DNA of 29,218 bases from JABFRJ01 sp031365465 (GTDB lineage Bacteria > Pseudomonadota > Alphaproteobacteria > Rhizobiales > Hyphomicrobiaceae): positions 1 through 29,218 of the forward strand of contig JANLYD010000016.1 in NCBI GenBank assembly GCA_031365465.1, in the 5' to 3' direction. The translations under genes and the position numbers were made by a program. The notes beneath the pieces were generated by a model. That model ran no database searches. It was not told where the DNA came from and was given only the letters and a program-made list of their open reading frames with translations. Shown one piece after another: positions 25,454 through 29,218 of the stretch. Each line of letters begins with the position of its first letter. Within the stretch, counting starts at the first letter, position 1.

Positions 25454-26175
25454 CCACGCCGCTGCTCGACATCAAAGGCGTCAAAAGTTTCTACGGGAAC
25501 ATCATGGCGCTGCGTGGCGTCGACGTGACCGTCAACCCCGGCGAGATCGTCACACTGATCGGTGCGAACGGCGCCGGGAAATCGACGCTGATGATGACCG
25601 TGTTCGGCACACCGCGCGCGCGTGAGGGCCGCATCCTTTACGACGGCCGCGACATCACGCACATGCCCAGCCACGAGATCGCGCATCTTCGCATCGCGCA
25701 ATCGCCGGAGGGCCGCCGCATCTTCGCCCGCATGACCGTGCGTGAAAATCTGCAGATGGGCGCGGAAATCGACGGCGGCAAATATTTTACCGACGACCTC
25801 GAACGCGTCACGACTTTGTTCCCGCGCCTCAAGGAGCGCCTCGAACAACGCGGTGGCACGCTCTCGGGCGGCGAGCAACAGATGCTGGCCATTGCCCGCG
25901 CGCTCATGAGCCGGCCCAAGTTGCTGATGCTCGACGAACCCAGCCTCGGCCTCGCGCCGCTGATCGTGAAGCAGATCTTCCAGGTCATCGCCGACCTCAA
26001 CAAACACGACGGTATGACGGTGTTTCTGGTGGAGCAGAATGCGTTTCATGCGTTGCGGCTCGCGCACCGCGGCTATGTGATGGTCAACGGCCAGGTCACC
26101 ATGAGCGGCACCGGGCGGGAACTGCTGGCGCGGCCGGAAATTCGCGCCGCCTATCTCGAAGGCGGCATTCACTAA
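25450..26175 (+). CDS. livF: Branched-chain amino acid ABC transporter ATP-binding protein LivF
   Basis: The 241-residue ATPase has SFYGNIMALRGVDVTVNPGE, Walker A GANGAGKST, the LivF-typical QSPEGRRIFARMTVRENLQMGA, signature LSGGEQQMLAIARAL, and Walker B LLMLDEPSLGLAP. It begins in an ATGA overlap with livG; the frame is open farther upstream only as a shadow. It dimerises with LivG to power uptake. Its stop codon lies within a 10-bp tandem duplication. Confidence 0.95.
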   Translation: MTTPLLDIKGVKSFYGNIMALRGVDVTVNPGEIVTLIGANGAGKSTLMMTVFGTPRAREGRILYDGRDITHMPSHEIAHLRIAQSPEGRRIFARMTVRENLQMGAEIDGGKYFTDDLERVTTLFPRLKERLEQRGGTLSGGEQQMLAIARALMSRPKLLMLDEPSLGLAPLIVKQIFQVIADLNKHDGMTVFLVEQNAFHALRLAHRGYVMVNGQVTMSGTGRELLARPEIRAAYLEGGIH

Positions 26176-26190
26176 CGCGCACTAACGCGC
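26171..26190 (+). repeat. 10-bp perfect tandem duplication at the livF stop
   Basis: ACTAACGCGC occurs twice in direct succession. The first copy contains the livF TAA stop. It looks like a recent slippage duplication and has no effect on the encoded protein. Confidence 0.9.
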
Positions 26191-26202
26191 CAGGGCATTG
26201 CA

Positions 26203-26556
26203 ATGCAGTTGTTTCAACAGTTCTATACGGCGGGCCCGAACGGGCTGTGGATCTTCCTGCTGGTGTCCGTCGTCATGGGCGGTAGCACGGCCTACGTCTC
26301 CGGCCGCGCGATCGCCGATACCTGGCGTCCGCTTTGGCACGCGTTCGTTTACGCGCTCACGATTGCCCTGGGCGTCCGGTTCATCCACTTCGCCTTGTTC
26401 GACGAACTGCTTGTTTCCGGCCGCAATTACCTTGCCGACTGCATCATCTGCTGCATTGCGGCCTACGCGGGCTACGCTTTGGCGCGCCGGCATCAGATGC
26501 AACGGCAATACAGTGCTTTACTGGGCAAGGATGCGGCACCGAAAGTGCTGGATTAG
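26203..26556 (+). CDS. DUF6867-like small membrane protein in the liv operon
   Basis: A 117-residue protein with probably three membrane helices: about 15-33 (GLWIFLLVSVVMGGSTAYV), 45-65 (WHAFVYALTIALGVRFIHFALF) and 78-95 (ADCIICCIAAYAGYALA). The C-terminus RRHQMQRQYSALLGKDAAPKVLD is basic and soluble. Similar small proteins (DUF6867 by memory) sit at this position in many Hyphomicrobiales liv operons. It may be an accessory subunit of the importer. The function has not been established to my knowledge. Confidence 0.8.
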   Translation: MQLFQQFYTAGPNGLWIFLLVSVVMGGSTAYVSGRAIADTWRPLWHAFVYALTIALGVRFIHFALFDELLVSGRNYLADCIICCIAAYAGYALARRHQMQRQYSALLGKDAAPKVLD

Positions 26557-26560
26557 GCGA

Positions 26561-26577
26561 CCCGGCCGCGAGCCGGG
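26561..26577. repeat. Intercistronic hairpin before the first binding-protein gene
   Basis: CCCGGC-CGCGA-GCCGGG makes a 6-bp GC stem four bases after the DUF6867-like gene and 138 bp before the binding-protein ATG. There is no T-run. In transporter operons such hairpins often protect or process mRNA so that binding protein and membrane subunits differ in level. Confidence 0.45.
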
Positions 26578-26714
26578 CCATAAATCAACGTGACTTCGCC
26601 ATGTTTTCGCGGAATCATAGGCAGAGGTGGTTTGAGACTGCCCATCTGGTTGCGGACGTGTCGGAACCCGCAGCGAGATATTGGATCGAGATGAAATTCG
26701 AGGGAGTGACTGGT

Positions 26715-27830
26715 ATGAAGAAATCACTGTGGTCGGGCGTTGCCGTATCGGCACTGCTCGCATTCTCGGGCGCCGCCAGCGCTCAAATCAAGATCGGCCT
26801 CACCGGCCCGATGACCGGCCCGAACGCCGCGTTCGGTCTGCAGCTCAAGAACGGCACCGAACAAGCCGTTGCCGCCATCAATGCCAAGGGCGGCATGAAT
26901 GGCCAGAAGATCGAACTCGTCATGACGGACGACGTTTCCGATCCCAAGCAGGGCGTTTCCATCGCCAACAAGTACGCTGGTGAAGGCGTGAAGTTCGTCG
27001 TCGGCCCCTTCAACTCCGGCGTGACGATGCCATCATCTGAAGTCTATGCCGAGAACGGCATTCTGCAGATCACGCCCTCGGCCACCAATCCGCAAATCAC
27101 CGAACGTGGCTTGTGGAACGTGTTCCGCACCTGCGGCCGTGACGACCAGCAAGGCGCAGTCGCCGCCGACTACATCGTCAACCAGCTGAAAGGCAAGAAG
27201 CTCGCCGTCGTCCACGACAAGACGACCTATGGCAAGGGCTTGGCCGACGAGACCAAGAAGGCCGCCAATGCCAAGGGCGTGACCGAAGTGCTGTACGAAG
27301 GCGTGAACACGGGCGAGAAGGATTTTGCGGCGCTGGTCGGCAAGATCAAGCAGTCCGGTGCTGAAGTCGTTTATTGGGGTGGTTTGCACACCGAAGGCGC
27401 GCTCATCGCTCGCCAGCTCAAGGACGGCGGCGTCAACGCCGTGATGATGTCCGGCGACGGTATCACCTCGAACGAATTCGCAGCCATTGGCGGCGATGCC
27501 GTCATCGGCACCTTGATGACGTTCCCGCCCGACCCGCGCAAGTTGCCGGAAGCGGCTGAAGCCGTGAAGCAGTTCGCGGCCATCAAGTACGATCCCGAAG
27601 CCTATACTCTTTACTCGTATGCGGCTCTTCAAGTCGTCGTCGACGCAGCCAACGCTGCCAAGACCAACGATCCCAAGAAGGTCGCCGAAGAGATCAAGAA
27701 GGGCGGCGCGTTCAAGACCGTGATCGGCGAATTGAAGTACGACAAGAAGGGCGACATCACTCGTCCCGACTATGTCATGTACACGTGGAAGAAGGGCGCT
27801 GACGGCAAGATCAGCTACGTTCAGAACTAA
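26715..27830 (+). CDS. livK: Branched-chain amino acid ABC transporter substrate-binding protein
   Basis: The 371-residue periplasmic binding protein (type I, LivJ/LivK class) starts at the ATG at 26715 with GAGGGAG about 8 nt upstream. The signal peptide MKKSLWSGVAVSALLAFSGA ends in ASA before QIKIGLTGPMTG. Core features are GTEQAVAAINAKGGMNGQKIEL, a KFVVGPFNSGVTMPSSEVYAENGI segment, a TTYGKGLADE hinge strand and KDFAALVGKIK. It lacks the N-lobe cysteine pair seen in E. coli LivJ and in the next gene. The 158-bp gap before it could hold its own promoter. The frame open upstream to 26334 overlaps the DUF6867-like gene and is not real. The exact ligand is not determinable. Confidence 0.94.
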   Translation: MKKSLWSGVAVSALLAFSGAASAQIKIGLTGPMTGPNAAFGLQLKNGTEQAVAAINAKGGMNGQKIELVMTDDVSDPKQGVSIANKYAGEGVKFVVGPFNSGVTMPSSEVYAENGILQITPSATNPQITERGLWNVFRTCGRDDQQGAVAADYIVNQLKGKKLAVVHDKTTYGKGLADETKKAANAKGVTEVLYEGVNTGEKDFAALVGKIKQSGAEVVYWGGLHTEGALIARQLKDGGVNAVMMSGDGITSNEFAAIGGDAVIGTLMTFPPDPRKLPEAAEAVKQFAAIKYDPEAYTLYSYAALQVVVDAANAAKTNDPKKVAEEIKKGGAFKTVIGELKYDKKGDITRPDYVMYTWKKGADGKISYVQN

Positions 27831-27839
27831 GCTCTGGCG

Positions 27840-29030
27840 ATGCTTATGATCCGCATCGCAACACTTCGAGGGGTGGCCGCAAGGTCACCCCTTTTTGCGT
27901 TCGGGAGTATCGCGCGGGGTTGTCTCATTGCTCTTATTGCCTGCGGTCTTGCAACCGTCGCGCACCCAGCGCCGGCTGCCGAGCTGATCCGCATCGCGGT
28001 GGCGTTGCCCCTGTCGGGCGCGCAGCAAGTGCTCGGCGAAACGGTGAAGGCCGCCGTCGAGATGGCGCTGGCGGACCATACCGGGAAACCGGACGCCGGC
28101 GGCCCAGTGTTCGAACTGTCCTGGCATGACGACGGCTGCTCGGTGCAGGGCGGCTTGCTCGCCGCGAAAGCTATCGTCGCGAACGCCGGTGCTCGGCCTT
28201 TTGCGATCGTCGGACACGCCTGCCCGTCGGCATCCCAAGCAGCAGCGCCCCTCTACACTGCAGCCGGTCTGCTGTTCATCAATGCCGGTTCGCTGCCCTC
28301 GCGCCAGTCATCGGCGGCAAGCCATGGCCCACGCCATTTTACTTTGCCCGGGGAGAGCGCGCCCACCGCGTTGATAGCGACAGCGCTTGCCGCCGCCGGG
28401 CCCGACGCTCGCATCGCGCTGGTGCGCGACAGGACCCAACTTGCGACCACCGCATTGCAGACGGTTGCCAGCGCTCTGCACGCGGCCGGGCGCCCGGTTG
28501 CGGCACTCGAAACCTTTGCCGGCGGTGACAAGGATTTCTCGGCGCTGGCGCTGCGTTTGAGAAGCGCGGGAATTACACACATGGCGATTGCTGCGTTTCC
28601 CAGCGAAGCAGCGCTGCTCATCGCTCAGGTCCGCGCACTCAATCCATCGCTGATTATTTTTGCTACGGACCAGTTGGCCGATGTCGCATTCCTCGAGGGC
28701 AGTGCGCACGTTTCCGATGGTATCAAAGTTGCGTCCGTGCTGGATTACCAGTCGTATTCCGGCGCGGCCGACATCATACGCCGCCTCGGATCGGCCCCGC
28801 CCGTCGCCATCCGCTCGGCCATTGCCAGTTACGCCGCCATGGAGGTCGCAATGGCGGCAGCACGCAGCGATGCGCTGACATCTGTGCCGGAGGCTGCAAC
28901 CCTTTTGAGATCGACCGCGTTCGACACGATCCTAGGGCCGATCAAATTCGACGCCCGGGGATCTGCCAGTCTGCCGTCGCACGTTCTGCACACGTGGCAG
29001 AATGGGAAGTTGATCATCGCAGCGCCGTAA
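27840..29030 (+). CDS. Second periplasmic binding protein, LivJ/LivK class
   Basis: A 396-residue type I periplasmic binding protein beginning 9 bp after the first one, from ATG at 27840 or 27846. The export signal is unusual: about 25 polar/basic residues precede the hydrophobic GCLIALIACGLATVAH stretch, with cleavage near PAPAAE. The mature part begins LIRIAVALPLSGAQQVLGE. It keeps the two cysteines (HDDGCSVQGG and VGHACPSAS) that form the N-lobe disulfide in LivJ. The following gene's region is not visible, so its transporter is probably the liv complex upstream. An intrinsic terminator lies inside its first 20 codons. No strong ribosome site precedes it, so it may be poorly or conditionally expressed. 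Confidence 0.85.
   Translation: MLMIRIATLRGVAARSPLFAFGSIARGCLIALIACGLATVAHPAPAAELIRIAVALPLSGAQQVLGETVKAAVEMALADHTGKPDAGGPVFELSWHDDGCSVQGGLLAAKAIVANAGARPFAIVGHACPSASQAAAPLYTAAGLLFINAGSLPSRQSSAASHGPRHFTLPGESAPTALIATALAAAGPDARIALVRDRTQLATTALQTVASALHAAGRPVAALETFAGGDKDFSALALRLRSAGITHMAIAAFPSEAALLIAQVRALNPSLIIFATDQLADVAFLEGSAHVSDGIKVASVLDYQSYSGAADIIRRLGSAPPVAIRSAIASYAAMEVAMAAARSDALTSVPEAATLLRSTAFDTILGPIKFDARGSASLPSHVLHTWQNGKLIIAAP
27869..27896 (+). terminator. Intrinsic terminator after livK, inside the next ORF
   Basis: A stem of about nine or ten pairs (GGGGTGGCC 27870-27878 with GGTCACCCC 27883-27891, one G-T pair) with a GCAA tetraloop is followed by five T (27892-27896). It starts 39 bp after the livK stop. 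It overlaps codons of roughly residues 10-19 of the second binding-protein frame. Confidence 0.85.
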
Positions 29031-29116
29031 TATCGAAGGGCTGGTTCGTGCGTCCAGGGCAATCGCATGAACGATAAGCGTCATTGAAGTCGCTGCTAAA
29101 TCAAGTCTTCCGTCTT

Positions 29117-29132
29117 GGCCGCGAAGGCGGCC
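29117..29132. repeat. Perfect hairpin near the window end
   Basis: GGCCGC-GAAG-GCGGCC, a 6-bp GC stem, lies 87 bp after the last gene. No T-run follows. It may mark the 3' end of the liv transcript. The remaining bases from 29031 to 29218 show no gene I can support. Confidence 0.4.
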
Positions 29133-29218
29133 ATCCACGACATTTGACCGCAATCATGTTTCGACGACATCTTCCCCGCTGAACGACCTCGGAGTCTCTC
29201 CAAGACGCAAACTGTGGC

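Noticed and set aside
26334..26714. Long N-terminal extension of the first LivK-type protein
   Set aside because: It overlaps the DUF6867-like gene, and a standard signal peptide with a good ribosome site begins at 26715.

Overview
This is a high-GC (about 60%) chromosomal window of a Gram-negative bacterium, most likely an alphaproteobacterium of the Hyphomicrobiales. The reasons are the liv gene order with a small DUF6867-type membrane gene before the binding protein, the insert-bearing LivG and long LivM, the ECF sigma/NrsF pair, and frequent ATGA stop/start overlaps with GTG and TTG starts. I see no rRNA, tRNA, CRISPR array, insertion sequence or phage gene. All assignments come from reading sequence and remembered family knowledge; no search was run.

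Layout. (1) 357-2031, minus strand: an Asp/Glu/hydantoin-racemase-like gene with an apparent one-base frameshift, followed 6 bp later by a PuuE/allantoinase-like deacetylase. (2) 2105-9744, plus strand: a tight operon with a complete Dpp/Opp-type ABC importer (binding protein, two permeases, two ATPases) followed by both ethanolamine ammonia-lyase subunits, eutB and eutC. This looks like a nitrogen/carbon scavenging unit in which the importer may supply ethanolamine or an ethanolamine-containing compound. (3) 9796-11716, minus strand: PRC-barrel protein, di-haem cytochrome b and an exported sulfite-oxidase-family molybdoenzyme. (4) 12058-17180, plus strand: a trans-sulfuration-type PLP enzyme, a DUF2064 glycosyltransferase, a polytopic GT87/MptB-like glycosyltransferase, a DPM1-like GT2 and an NAD-dependent sugar epimerase. 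(5) 17277-18457: an ECF sigma factor and its NrsF-type membrane anti-sigma factor. (6) 18560-20816: patatin-like phospholipase, a periplasmic thioredoxin-like protein on the minus strand, a 630-bp gene-free gap and a dual-CDGSH iron-sulfur protein. (7) 20945-29030: alanine dehydrogenase and a branched-chain amino-acid ABC importer (livHMGF, DUF6867-like gene, two tandem binding proteins).

The most interesting part is regions 3-5. Three motifs of the form GTAA(C/T)G-N16-CG(A/T)(A/C) sit in the right orientation upstream of the molybdoenzyme operon, the PLP/glycosyltransferase genes and the sigma factor itself. They resemble the motif I remember for SigF/NrsF-type ECF factors (GTAACC-N16-CGAA). 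If real, the window holds a compact redox or metal-stress regulon. It would join a periplasmic molybdenum reductase (the YedYZ/MsrPQ theme known for SigF/NrsF) to a sulfur-amino-acid enzyme and an undescribed glycan or glycolipid pathway.

Other points of note are a textbook intrinsic terminator inside the first codons of the second binding-protein gene, an Asp/Glu-racemase relative lacking both usual catalytic cysteines, and eutBC attached to an ABC peptide-type importer with no eutA, dedicated permease or microcompartment genes.
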